A DNA stretch of 15,305 nucleotides from Fimadaptatus sp963928645 (lineage in GTDB: Bacteria > Bacillota > Clostridia > Christensenellales > Aristaeellaceae). The stretch covers positions 1-15,305 of the forward strand of contig CAWVGT010000035.1 in NCBI GenBank assembly GCA_963928645.1, given 5' to 3'. Both the position numbers and the translations under genes were made by a program. The notes below the pieces were generated by a model. That model saw only the letters and a program-made list of their open reading frames with translations, searched no databases and was not told where the DNA came from. How positions within the stretch are numbered: the stretch's first letter is position 1; the number at the start of each line of letters is the position of its first letter. Positions 1 to 8,570 of this stretch are shown here, piece after piece.

Positions 1-1
1 C

Positions 2-1882
<1,881 letters not shown>

Positions 1883-1899
1883 GCCCAATGGCATGACAA

Positions 1900-1951
1900 C
1901 GCCCGAATGCGGTCGGCCGGCAATGGCCGCCCCGCATTCGGGCGTCTTTTT
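1900..1951 (+). terminator. Intrinsic terminator of ppdK
   Basis: Perfect 13-bp stem (1900-1912 pairs with 1932-1944, CGCCCGAATGCGG with its complement) closing a loop that holds its own 5-bp stem (1914-1918 with 1925-1929). It is followed directly by TCTTTTT at 1945-1951. It lies 18 bases after the ppdK stop. Confidence 0.93.
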
Positions 1952-1992
1952 GCGCTACGGGCTGGGGCGGCGCGCTTTGGGCTGCTCTGGGG

Positions 1993-2386
1993 CATGCGCG
2001 GCGCAGCGGCGCTACGGCTTGCAGTTGGTGCTTTCGCGCCTCGAAGCGGTTGGGCTCGGCGGCGCGCTTTTGGTCGCACTGGGACATGCGCGGCGCAGCG
2101 GCGCTACGGCCTGCAGTTGGTGCTTTCGAGCCTCGAGCCGGTTGTGCGCCGCGGCGCGCTTTTGGTCGCACTGAGACATGCGCGGCGCAGCGGCGCTACG
2201 GCCTGCAGCCGCTGTTTCGCGCCTCGAGCCGGTTGTGCGCCGCGCCGCGCTTTTGGTCGCACTGGGACATGCGCGGCGCAGCGGCGCTACGGCTTGCAGC
2301 CGATGCTTTTACGCCTTGAACCTGTTGTGCGCCGCGCCGCGCTTTCAGCCGCCCTGGGACATGCGCGGCACATCGGCGCGACAGCC
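1993..2386. repeat. ~92-bp tandem repeat array filling the ppdK - carboxypeptidase interval
   Basis: The core CATGCGCGGCGCAGCGGCGC starts at 1993, 2085, 2177 and 2268, with a decayed fifth copy at 2360, so the period is 92, 92, 91 and 92 bases. Between cores the units share a GCGCTTTTGGTCGCACTG segment and a CTCGAGCCGGTTGTGCGCC segment. 92 is not a multiple of three, so an open frame running through the array would change frame in every unit. I read the array as non-coding. It begins about 40 bases past the ppdK terminator and fades near 2400. The rest of the 1952-2470 interval is AT-richer promoter DNA of the next gene. Confidence 0.9.
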
Positions 2387-2475
2387 CTACGCGAAGCCGC
2401 ACAGGTTTAACCGACCTGCCATATTACTGTGCCAATTTGGCTGTGCTTCCGGCTGCATGACGCCAATATATCATG

Positions 2476-2481
2476 TATAAT
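2476..2481 (+). promoter_or_regulatory. -10 box for the VanY-type carboxypeptidase gene
   Basis: Perfect TATAAT, 28 bases before the ATG at 2510, in the one AT-rich patch of this interval. The hexamer 17 bases upstream (2453-2458, CTGCAT) is a poor -35, so the promoter may be activator-dependent or weak. Predicted start of transcription is near 2488, giving a leader of about 22 bases. Confidence 0.55.
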
Positions 2482-2509
2482 GTGGATAAAAATCTGTTGA
2501 ACGGAGAGC

Positions 2510-3403
2510 ATGTGGAGTATGTTTGAGGCCCTCAAGCCGGGAATCCGTCGCGCGCTGGCGCTGGCTGCGCTGCTGGCCGCGCTGCCCTGCGCCGCCACCG
2601 CTGAAGACGCGGGCAGCGTGTTCGATCTGATAACCGGAGCGTATGCGCCGCCCTCGGCCGCGCCCAGCGCGCTGCCCTCGCCCAGTTCCGCGCCCGGCCT
2701 GATCGGCAGCGCCGCCGCCGCCATGCCGGCCGCGCCCACCGGCGACGTCAGCGCGGGCGAGTTCTCGCTGCTGATACTCGTCAATCGCGACAACCCAGTG
2801 CCCGAGGGCCTGCAGCCCGTGCTGGTCGACATCGGCGGCGGCTTCAGCGTAGACGAGCGCTGCCGCGACGATCTGTTGCTGATGCTGGACGACTGCCGCG
2901 CGGCCGGGCTGGAGCCGGTCGTATGCTCGGCGTATCGCACCTGCGAATACCAGGCCGGACTGTTCGAAAACAAGATCGAGCGCCTGGTCGCCGAGGGCGT
3001 CGACGCCGAGCTCGCGCCCGCGCTGGCCATGACCGAGGTCGCGCTGCCCGGCACCAGCGAGCATCAGCTCGGCCTGGCGCTGGACATAGTCGACGCCGAT
3101 TACCAGCTGCTCGACGAGGCCCAGCAGCACACCCCCGTGCAGCGCTGGCTCATCGACAACAGCTACCGCTACGGCTTTATACTGCGCTACCCCGTCGACA
3201 GGAGCGAGCTGACCGGCATAATCTATGAGCCCTGGCACTACCGCTACGTTGGCCGCGACGCCGCGGCGCAGATATACGCCAGTGGCCTGTGCCTCGAGGA
3301 GTTCCTGGGGGCCGCCGCGTCGCCTACGCCGGGCGCGTCGCCCATGCCGGGCGCGTCGTCCATGCCGGGCGCAACGCCCGCGCCGACGCCGGCGCACACA
3401 TAG
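2510..3403 (+). CDS. Exported VanY-family (peptidase M15B) D-alanyl-D-alanine carboxypeptidase
   Basis: Predicted zinc D,D-carboxypeptidase that trims the terminal D-Ala of peptidoglycan stem peptides outside the membrane. 297 residues: N-terminal signal peptide (GIRRALALAALLAALPCAATA then ED, cleavage about residue 31), a Pro/Ala/Ser linker (about 45-75), the M15B catalytic domain (about 80-262), and a Pro-rich tail with PGAS-type repeats (271-297). Zinc and catalytic residues are present: SEHQLGLALDI (His185, Asp192), and EPWHY (Glu240, His243); SAYRTCEYQAG is the usual substrate-side motif. Start: GGAGAG at 2503-2508 fits ATG 2510 (tight spacing) or ATG 2519 (10-base spacing); either leaves the signal peptide whole. 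It stands alone, with no vanS/R/H/A/X genes nearby, so a wall-maintenance role is more likely than glycopeptide resistance. The gene converges on the AraC-family gene with 45 bases between stops and no clear terminator. Confidence 0.9.
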   Translation: MWSMFEALKPGIRRALALAALLAALPCAATAEDAGSVFDLITGAYAPPSAAPSALPSPSSAPGLIGSAAAAMPAAPTGDVSAGEFSLLILVNRDNPVPEGLQPVLVDIGGGFSVDERCRDDLLLMLDDCRAAGLEPVVCSAYRTCEYQAGLFENKIERLVAEGVDAELAPALAMTEVALPGTSEHQLGLALDIVDADYQLLDEAQQHTPVQRWLIDNSYRYGFILRYPVDRSELTGIIYEPWHYRYVGRDAAAQIYASGLCLEEFLGAAASPTPGASPMPGASSMPGATPAPTPAHT

Positions 3404-3448
3404 CCCGCAGCCCCGCGCCGGCCGGCAGCGCCGGATCGATCGCGCCGG

Positions 3449-4288
3449 CTACCGGCTGCGCCCCGCGCGGAACTCGCCCGGCGTCACCCCGCACTCCCGC
3501 CGGAACACCCGGGTGAAGTACGAGTTGTCCGGATAGCCGCACATGTCGGCCACTTCGGCTATCGGATAGTCGGTCAGCAGCAGCAGCTCGCGCGCGCGGT
3601 TGATGCGCAGCTCGGTTATCAGCCCCAGCGGCGTGCGGCCCATCTCGCGCAGGAACCGCCGGTGCAGCGTGGCCCGGCTCAGCCCGCTGAGCTCTATCAG
3701 CGCGTCCACGCTCAGCGCGCCCGCATAGCCCTCGCCTATCGCGCGCGCCACGCGCCTGACCTCGGGCGATATGCTGCGCGCCGCCGGCGACGCCAGCTCG
3801 GCCAGCTCTGCGAGTATGTCCAGCAGCAGCGCCCGCGCGCGCAGCCGCTGCTCGGGCCGGGTCGCGCCCTCCAGCAGATAGGCGCGCTCGAACAGCCGCT
3901 CCATGCCCGGGCCCGGCGGGCAGCTCAGCCTGTCCGGCAGCATGTCCAGCACCGGATTGCGGTAGCGCGGCTGGGCCTGCTCGCGCGTGCCGAACACGTA
4001 CTGGCCCGCGCGCGCCCGGCCCCGCGCGTCAAAGCAGATTATGTAGCACCTGTACGGCGGCACGCCCCGCACCACCTGGCCCGGCTTGCGCACGTTCACG
4101 TCGCCGGCCGCAAACGCGATGTACCGGCCGTCGACCTCTATGCCGCCGTCCGAGCGCGTGTAGTACTCCAGCTCATAGTCGTACACCGTGCGCGCGGCGT
4201 ACCGGCTCGGCCGCTCGCGGCCCGCGTAGCCGTCAAACGCCGACGCCCTGAGTATGCACGGGTTCAATTCGTCCATGTCCAGATACAT
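3449..4288 (-). CDS. AraC/XylS-family transcriptional regulator
   Basis: 279 residues. N-terminal cupin-like effector domain (about 30-105) carries the YELEYYTRSDG and RKPGQVVRG stretches typical of the AraC ligand-binding fold. The C-terminal DNA-binding domain (about 180-277) has two helix-turn-helix units: SVDALIELSGLSRATLHRRF (193-212) and YPIAEVADMCGYPDNSYFTR (241-260), followed by VFRRECGVTPGEFR, the family signature. Start ATG at 4288 is set by a strong AGGGAGG (4296-4302) with a 7-base spacer. Divergent from the URO-D gene, which is the most likely target. The effector is unknown; this subfamily often senses sugars or plant-derived compounds, but nothing in the window names one. No odd residues seen. 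Confidence 0.93.
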   Translation of the reverse strand: MYLDMDELNPCILRASAFDGYAGRERPSRYAARTVYDYELEYYTRSDGGIEVDGRYIAFAAGDVNVRKPGQVVRGVPPYRCYIICFDARGRARAGQYVFGTREQAQPRYRNPVLDMLPDRLSCPPGPGMERLFERAYLLEGATRPEQRLRARALLLDILAELAELASPAARSISPEVRRVARAIGEGYAGALSVDALIELSGLSRATLHRRFLREMGRTPLGLITELRINRARELLLLTDYPIAEVADMCGYPDNSYFTRVFRRECGVTPGEFRAGRSR

Positions 4289-4318
4289 TTTTCGCCCTCC
4301 CTGCGCCGGTTTGTGCTC

Positions 4319-4347
4319 AGCATATGATACTTTTGTCCTATTGTCAA
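4319..4347 (-). promoter_or_regulatory. Sigma-A-type promoter of the AraC-family gene
   Basis: On the minus strand a perfect TTGACA (4342-4347) is separated by exactly 17 bases from TATGCT (4319-4324). Predicted start of transcription is near 4312, giving a leader of about 24 bases that contains the AGGGAGG ribosome binding site. A direct repeat of TTGTC (4333-4337 and 4341-4345) overlaps the -35 box. Confidence 0.8.
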
Positions 4348-4382
4348 CAGTTTTTTCCTAACGCAATGGCGGCGATCGGTGG

Positions 4383-4388
4383 TATGAT
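4383..4388 (+). promoter_or_regulatory. Extended -10 promoter of the URO-D-family gene
   Basis: TGG-TATGAT (extended -10, hexamer 4383-4388) lies 33 bases before the ATG at 4422. No good -35 sits 16-18 bases upstream (4360-4365 reads AACGCA), which suits a promoter needing an activator. The 35 bases between the AraC-gene -35 and this -10 (4348-4382) are the likely operator zone. Confidence 0.6.
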
Positions 4389-4421
4389 ATATGCACAACA
4401 ATCCGGACGGGAGGCATCGCT

Positions 4422-5498
4422 ATGACCGGCAAGGAGCGCATGACGCGCATACTGAACCATCAGCCCGTGGACCGGATCGGGCTGTACGAGCACTTCTGGG
4501 GCGACACGCAGCGCGAATGGGAGCGGCAGGGCCATGTAAAGCCCGGCGACCACTTCGCGGACGTGTTCGACTTCGACATGGACGAGTGCTGGGCGTTCAA
4601 CCTGGTGGCCGACCTGGACTTTGAGCCGGTGAAGGTCGCCGAGGACGAGGACACGGTGACGCTCCGGGACGGCAACGGCGCGACGCTGCGCCGCCACAAG
4701 TTCCACGACACCACGCCCGAGCACATAGACTTCGCGATAAAGGATCGCGCCGACTGGGAGGCGCACATCAAGCCGCTGCTCACGCCCGACCCGCGCCGCA
4801 TCAACTTCGATGCGTACCGCGACGCCAAGGCGCGCGCCGCCGCTGCGGGCCGGTTCTTCGTGTGGAGCGGCGTGAACGTGTTCGAGTGCATACACCCGGT
4901 GACCGGCCACGTGAACATGCTGATGGCCATGATAGACGATCCGGACTGGGTGCTGGACATGGCGATGACCTACGCCGAGCTCACTATCAAGCTGCAGCAG
5001 CTGTTGTTCGACCGGGAGGGCTGGCCCGACGGCATCTGGTACTACGAGGACATGGGCTACAAGGGCAGCCCGTTCATGTCGCCCAACTTCTACCGCCAGC
5101 TGATACAGCCGGCCCACAAGCTGACGATAGACTTCGCGCATGCGCACGGCCTGCCGGTGATAATGCACTCGTGCGGCTATGTGGCGCCGCTGCTGCCGTA
5201 CATGATCGAGGCCGGCATCAACTGCCTGCAGGTGATAGAGGTCAAGGCGGGCATGGATCTGCTGAAGCTGCACGCGGAGTTCGGCGACAGGATAGCGTTC
5301 ATGGGCGGCATAGACGTGCGCGCGCTGTACACCAACGACCGCGCGGTGATCGACCGCGAGCTGGAGTCCAAGATACCGACGGTCAAGCAGGGCTACAACT
5401 TCGTGCTGCACTCCGACCACTCGATACCCAAGACGGTCGACTTCGACACATACAGGTACTTCATACGGCGCGGGCTGGAGCTGGGGCGGTACGATTGA
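4422..5498 (+). CDS. Uroporphyrinogen decarboxylase (URO-D) superfamily protein, likely methyltransferase-like
   Basis: 358 residues with the URO-D/MtaA TIM-barrel pattern. HSCG (His249, Cys251) resembles the metal-binding H-x-C of MtaA/CmuA-type methyltransferases; GGIDVR (295-300) and LHSDHSIP (330-336) are typical of this divergent clade. The N-terminus MTGKERMTRILNHQPVDRI is the standard opening of these proteins. It is unlikely to make haem: no other haem genes are nearby, and the LRPEANL-type N-terminal arginine motif of true HemE is not seen. Start ATG at 4422 has GGGAGG (4409-4414) with a 7-base spacer. Divergent from the AraC-family gene. Proteins of this clade commonly sit beside AraC regulators in Clostridia, but the substrate is not established; no corrinoid protein or transporter gene is present here. 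The stop is followed within 5 bases by the first hairpin of the downstream repeat array. Confidence 0.88.
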   Translation: MTGKERMTRILNHQPVDRIGLYEHFWGDTQREWERQGHVKPGDHFADVFDFDMDECWAFNLVADLDFEPVKVAEDEDTVTLRDGNGATLRRHKFHDTTPEHIDFAIKDRADWEAHIKPLLTPDPRRINFDAYRDAKARAAAAGRFFVWSGVNVFECIHPVTGHVNMLMAMIDDPDWVLDMAMTYAELTIKLQQLLFDREGWPDGIWYYEDMGYKGSPFMSPNFYRQLIQPAHKLTIDFAHAHGLPVIMHSCGYVAPLLPYMIEAGINCLQVIEVKAGMDLLKLHAEFGDRIAFMGGIDVRALYTNDRAVIDRELESKIPTVKQGYNFVLHSDHSIPKTVDFDTYRYFIRRGLELGRYD

Positions 5499-5502
5499 CG
5501 CG

Positions 5503-6241
5503 CACGGAATCGGCGCGCATGCGATTGCGGATGAGCCGTGGCGCCTTGGGGCATGCGGACTTGGCCATTGCGTTTGGCCGGGCAGTACGCCGGGCGCGAC
5601 AGCGTTGTGACCGGGCTGTTTTGTTGCGCGGTTATGCTTAATCATGCGTATGACTATGCCCACGGTTCGCTTCCGGTTCCGGAGGGCCGTGGGTTATTTG
5701 TTTATCGCGTTTATCCGGGTAGGACACGTCTGCGCGGCGGCGCAATGGTTGGGCCGTTTTGCCGCCAGATATGCTTAATCATGCGTATGATGCCCACGGT
5801 TCGCTTCCGGTTTTAGAAGAGCCGTGGGCGATCTGTTAATTGCGTTTATCCAGGTAGGACGCGTCTACGCCGCGGCGCAATGACAGGGCCGTTTTGCTGC
5901 GCGGGTATGCCTAATCATACGTATGATGCCCGCGGTTCGCTTCCGGTTGCGGGAGGGCCGTGGGCTATTTGTTCACCGCGTTTGGCCGGGTAGGACGCTT
6001 CCGCGCGGCGGCGCTATGACCGGGCCGTTCTGCCGCGCGGGTACGCGTGATTATGCGTATGACTATGCCCACGGTTTACTTCCGGTTGCGGATGAGCCGT
6101 GGGCGATTTGTTCACCGTATTTGGCCAGGCTTGACGCTTCTGCGCAGCGGCGCTATGACCGGGCCGTTTTGCCGCGTGGGTATGCCTAATCATGCGCATG
6201 ACTATGCCCACGGCGCTTCCGACGTCGGAATGGCCGTGGGC
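5503..6241. repeat. ~137-bp hairpin-bearing tandem repeat array between convergent genes
   Basis: Five full hairpins have arms GCCCACGG / CCGTGGGC at 5658/5687, 5792/5822, 5928/5958, 6067/6097 and 6206/6233 (left/right arm starts), spaced 134, 136, 139 and 139 bases. A sixth, weaker one (CACGG 5503-5507 with CCGTG 5536-5540) starts 5 bases after the URO-D stop. In the third unit the left arm is GCCCGCGG, which keeps pairing through a G-U. The last hairpin also has a self-complementary TTCCGACGTCGGAA loop and ends 12 bases from the rsmA stop. Each unit also carries a palindrome-like ATCATGCGTATGAT just before the hairpin (perfect palindrome at 5914-5927) and a GC-rich block with a second stem (GCGCGGC...GCCGCGC). 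The whole 5499-6252 interval is this array; I see no gene in it. Hairpins near each gene end could stop transcription, but T-runs are poor. Confidence 0.9.
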
Positions 6242-6252
6242 ATCGCGCATTG

Positions 6253-7140
6253 TCAGTCCGCCGGGCCCTGTCGCGCGCTCAGCGCGTCGCTGAGCCGGGC
6301 CAGCTGCTCGTGCGTCAGCGCCTCGCCGCGCACGTTCGCGGCCAGCCCCGCCGCCTCCAGCGCGGCCTGCGCCTCGGCGCGCGGCAGCCTGAGCGCCGCG
6401 CACAGGTTGTTGAGCATCGTCTTGCGGCGCATCAGGAACGCCGCGCTCATCACGCGGCCCAGCATGGCCTCGTCGCGCACCGGCGCGGGCGGCGTCGCGC
6501 GCGGCGTGAGCCTGAGCAGCGTCGAGTCCACGTGCGGCCGCGGCGTGAACAGCTCGCGCGACAGCTCCATCACGCGCTCCAGCTCGTAGCGCCAGCCCAG
6601 CTGCGCGCTCAGCAGGCAGTACTGCGCGTCGCCCACGCGCGCCGTCATGCGCTCTGCGGCCTCGCGCTGCACCAGCACGCACAGCGAGTCGAACCGCACC
6701 GCGCCCAGCGCATACCTCGCCAGTATGTCGCCGGTAATGTAGTACGGCAGATTGGCCGCGACGCGCAGCCGGCCGCCGGGCGCGCGCAACGCCTCCAGAT
6801 GCGCGCGCAGCGCCTCGACGTCGCACTTGAGCGCGTCGGCCATGACCAGCTCAAAGCCGGGCTGATCGCCCAGCAGCGCCCGCAGCACCGGCTCCAGCTC
6901 CGCGTCCAGCTCCACGGCCAGCACGCGCGCGCCGCGCCGCAGCAGCGCCGCCGTGAGCGTGCCCGCGCCCGGGCCTATCTCCAGCACCGCGTCGCCGGCC
7001 TGCGCGCCCGAGCGCGCCGCTATCTCGTCCAGCACCGCGTCGTCCAGCAGGAAGTTCTGCCCCAGCCGGCGCGCAAAGCGGAAGTCGCCGCGCTCCAGCG
7101 CGCCGCGTGCGCGCGCTCCGTAGCTCAGGTCTGAGCTCAT
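6253..7140 (-). CDS. rsmA: 16S rRNA (adenine1518-N6/adenine1519-N6) dimethyltransferase
   Basis: RsmA/KsgA adds four methyl groups from SAM to two adjacent adenines in the 3'-terminal helix 45 of 16S rRNA during 30S assembly. 295 residues, usual length. Visible: RRLGQNFLLDD (25-34), SAM-binding VLEIGPGAGTLT (52-63), acidic residue after strand 2 in VLAVELD (73-79), catalytic NLPYYI (130-135), QREAAERM (158-165) and FTPRPHVDS (198-206), then the C-terminal helical domain with RRKTMLNNL. The frame is open upstream to 7191, but ATG 7140 is chosen because AAGGAGG (7148-7154) sits 7 bases before it. The gene has its own 5' region and no close partner; a TATAAC at 7199-7204 (minus) is a possible -10. 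No terminator with a T-run follows; the last hairpin of the adjoining repeat array lies 12 bases past the stop. Confidence 0.96.
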   Translation of the reverse strand: MSSDLSYGARARGALERGDFRFARRLGQNFLLDDAVLDEIAARSGAQAGDAVLEIGPGAGTLTAALLRRGARVLAVELDAELEPVLRALLGDQPGFELVMADALKCDVEALRAHLEALRAPGGRLRVAANLPYYITGDILARYALGAVRFDSLCVLVQREAAERMTARVGDAQYCLLSAQLGWRYELERVMELSRELFTPRPHVDSTLLRLTPRATPPAPVRDEAMLGRVMSAAFLMRRKTMLNNLCAALRLPRAEAQAALEAAGLAANVRGEALTHEQLARLSDALSARQGPAD

Positions 7141-7147
7141 CCAGTCT

Positions 7148-7154
7148 CCTCCTT
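7148..7154 (-). promoter_or_regulatory. Ribosome binding site fixing the rsmA start
   Basis: AAGGAGG on the minus strand with a 7-base spacer to ATG 7140. It excludes the longer upstream start at 7191, which would add 17 residues with no family counterpart. Confidence 0.85.
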
Positions 7155-7401
7155 GATTAGCGTCGATTGCGGCAGGCAGTCCCGCCGCCACAACTCATGT
7201 TATATATCGCCACCGCCAGCCATATGGCGACGGTGCTCCGGGATTCGGCAGCCCTGGCCGCGCCACGAACCAGTCGGACGCGCACCCGCAGCGCCGCAGG
7301 CCCGGCTCCATATTGCCGCGCCTGCCGCCTCAAAGTCGCGCCGCATGCAGCGCATTGGCCCTGGCCTTCGCCGCCATGCACCGATAAAAACATGCCCCCA
7401 G

Positions 7402-7434
7402 GGCGCCGGCCAGGCCCGGATGCTCCCCGGCGCC
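7402..7434 (-). terminator. Possible weak terminator after the RluA-family gene
   Basis: A perfect 8-bp stem GGCGCCGG / CCGGCGCC (7402-7409 with 7427-7434) with a 17-base loop begins 5 bases after the stop codon of the pseudouridine synthase gene. On the minus strand a TTTTT run follows, but only after 11 more bases (7386-7390), so termination is uncertain. The rest of 7141-7439 holds no gene that I can support. Confidence 0.4.
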
Positions 7435-7439
7435 CGCGC

Positions 7440-8291
7440 TCAGAACGGCGCCGCCGCCTCCAGCGCCAGCCCCGCAAACTCGCCGTCCTCAAACGCCACG
7501 CGCTCGCACCACAACCGCTGATGCGCCGCGCCGTGCGCGCGGTTGGCGGCGCGGTCGCCGTAGCGGTCGTCGCCCAGCACCGGCAGGCCCGCGTGGCTCA
7601 GCTGCGCGCGTATCTGGTGCGTGCGGCCGGTCTCCAGCCTGACCTGCAGCCGCGCCACCTCGCCGCCCGGCAGCGCCTCGCGCCCGAGCAGCTCGTACTC
7701 CAGCGCCATCGTCAGCGCGCCCGGCCGCGGCGCGTCGTATACCCGCACCAGCGCCTCGTCGGCTGACTTGACCGCGTAGTTGACCAGCTGCGCCCGCGCC
7801 TCAGGCGCGCCCACCACCTGGCACACGTAGCGCTTGTCGACCGCGTGCCGCTCAAACGCGTCCAGCAGCGCGTCGCGCGCCGCCGCGTCCAGCGCCACCG
7901 GCATCACGCCGCCGGTGAAGTGGTCCAGCCGGTTGACCAGGTACGCCTCGCCGAACAGCTCGGCTATGCGCGCCTCGAGCGTGTCCTCGCCCAGCCCCTG
8001 CGCATCGCGCTGGCAGCTCAGCCCCGCGGGCTTGATAACGCCCGCCACGCGCGCGCCCCGGTATATGACCTCCAGCGCGCCGCCCAGCAGGTACTCGTCC
8101 GCTATGTAGCAGCTCAGCGCATGCCCGGCGCGCACCGGGTCGCGCTCGCCCAGCCGCGCGCCGTCCTGCTTGAAGTCGCGCCGCGCCAGCGCCCGGCGCA
8201 GCATCGCCGCGTCGCACATGGGATACGCGCGCCGGATATACCGCCCCAGCGCCATGCCGTCCGCGCCCGGCGGCACAATGTGTGTGCGCAT
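7440..8291 (-). CDS. RluA-family 23S/tRNA pseudouridine synthase
   Basis: Isomerises specific uridines in RNA to pseudouridine; the target (23S rRNA or tRNA) cannot be told from sequence alone. 283 residues. An N-terminal S4-like RNA-binding segment (about 15-60, MLRRALARRDFKQDGARLGE) precedes the catalytic domain, which has VIKPAGLSCQ (85-93), the catalytic-Asp motif VNRLDHFTGG (Asp123) and the signature LETGRTHQIRAQLSHAGLPV followed by GDDRYG. The usual RLDxxTSG reads RLDHFTGG here, Gly for Ser; the Asp is intact, so the enzyme is probably active. Start ATG at 8291 is chosen because GAGGTG (8298-8303) sits 6 bases before it; an ATG 12 codons upstream lacks such a site. Transcribed in the same direction as ilvE and rsmA but 279 and 299 bases from them, so probably not one tight operon. 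Confidence 0.92.
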   Translation of the reverse strand: MRTHIVPPGADGMALGRYIRRAYPMCDAAMLRRALARRDFKQDGARLGERDPVRAGHALSCYIADEYLLGGALEVIYRGARVAGVIKPAGLSCQRDAQGLGEDTLEARIAELFGEAYLVNRLDHFTGGVMPVALDAAARDALLDAFERHAVDKRYVCQVVGAPEARAQLVNYAVKSADEALVRVYDAPRPGALTMALEYELLGREALPGGEVARLQVRLETGRTHQIRAQLSHAGLPVLGDDRYGDRAANRAHGAAHQRLWCERVAFEDGEFAGLALEAAAPF

Positions 8292-8570
8292 GCCCCTCAC
8301 CTCGCCCGCAGACCGCATGACCGGCACTCAAGCGCGAGCGCCGCAGCATGCCCGTGCGCCCATCCCCGCCTATGTTCGGCCAATTGGTTTGCCATATGTC
8401 CCGCCATTCACTGGCGCAATGTGCCCGAACGGCCGCATCGCTTCGGGAGCCGCCCTTTGCCGCCCGCCGAATGCGGGCTGGCGACCCGTCCCGCTCGCCG
8501 CCCAAAGCCGCCAAGGGGCCGCGCCCGCAGCCGCGGACACGGCCCCCAACTCAGCGCCTTATTCGGCGCA
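8292..8570. other. Gene-free spacer between ilvE and the RluA-family gene
   Basis: 279 bases with no coding sequence I can support. A short stem GCGCC / GGCGC (8554-8558 with 8565-8569, loop TTATTC) follows the ilvE stop, but no T-run follows it on the minus strand. No good promoter for the downstream gene was recognised. Confidence 0.5.

Noticed and set aside
1907..2410. A 167-codon frame through the 92-bp array
   Set aside because: The period is not a multiple of three, so the encoded peptide changes in each unit; no ribosome binding site follows the ppdK terminator.
2510..3403. Part of a vancomycin-resistance cluster
   Set aside because: No VanH, ligase, VanX or two-component genes are nearby, and the VanY fold is common in ordinary wall maintenance.
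4344..5663. A 439-codon minus-strand open frame over the URO-D-family gene
   Set aside because: Antisense shadow of a well-supported gene with promoter and ribosome binding site; low-complexity His/Val/Arg product.
2001..6155. Common origin of the 92-bp and ~137-bp arrays, because GCGCAGCGGCGCTA occurs in both (2001-2014 and 6142-6155)
   Set aside because: A 14-base GC-rich match is weak in this composition and the rest of the units do not align by eye.
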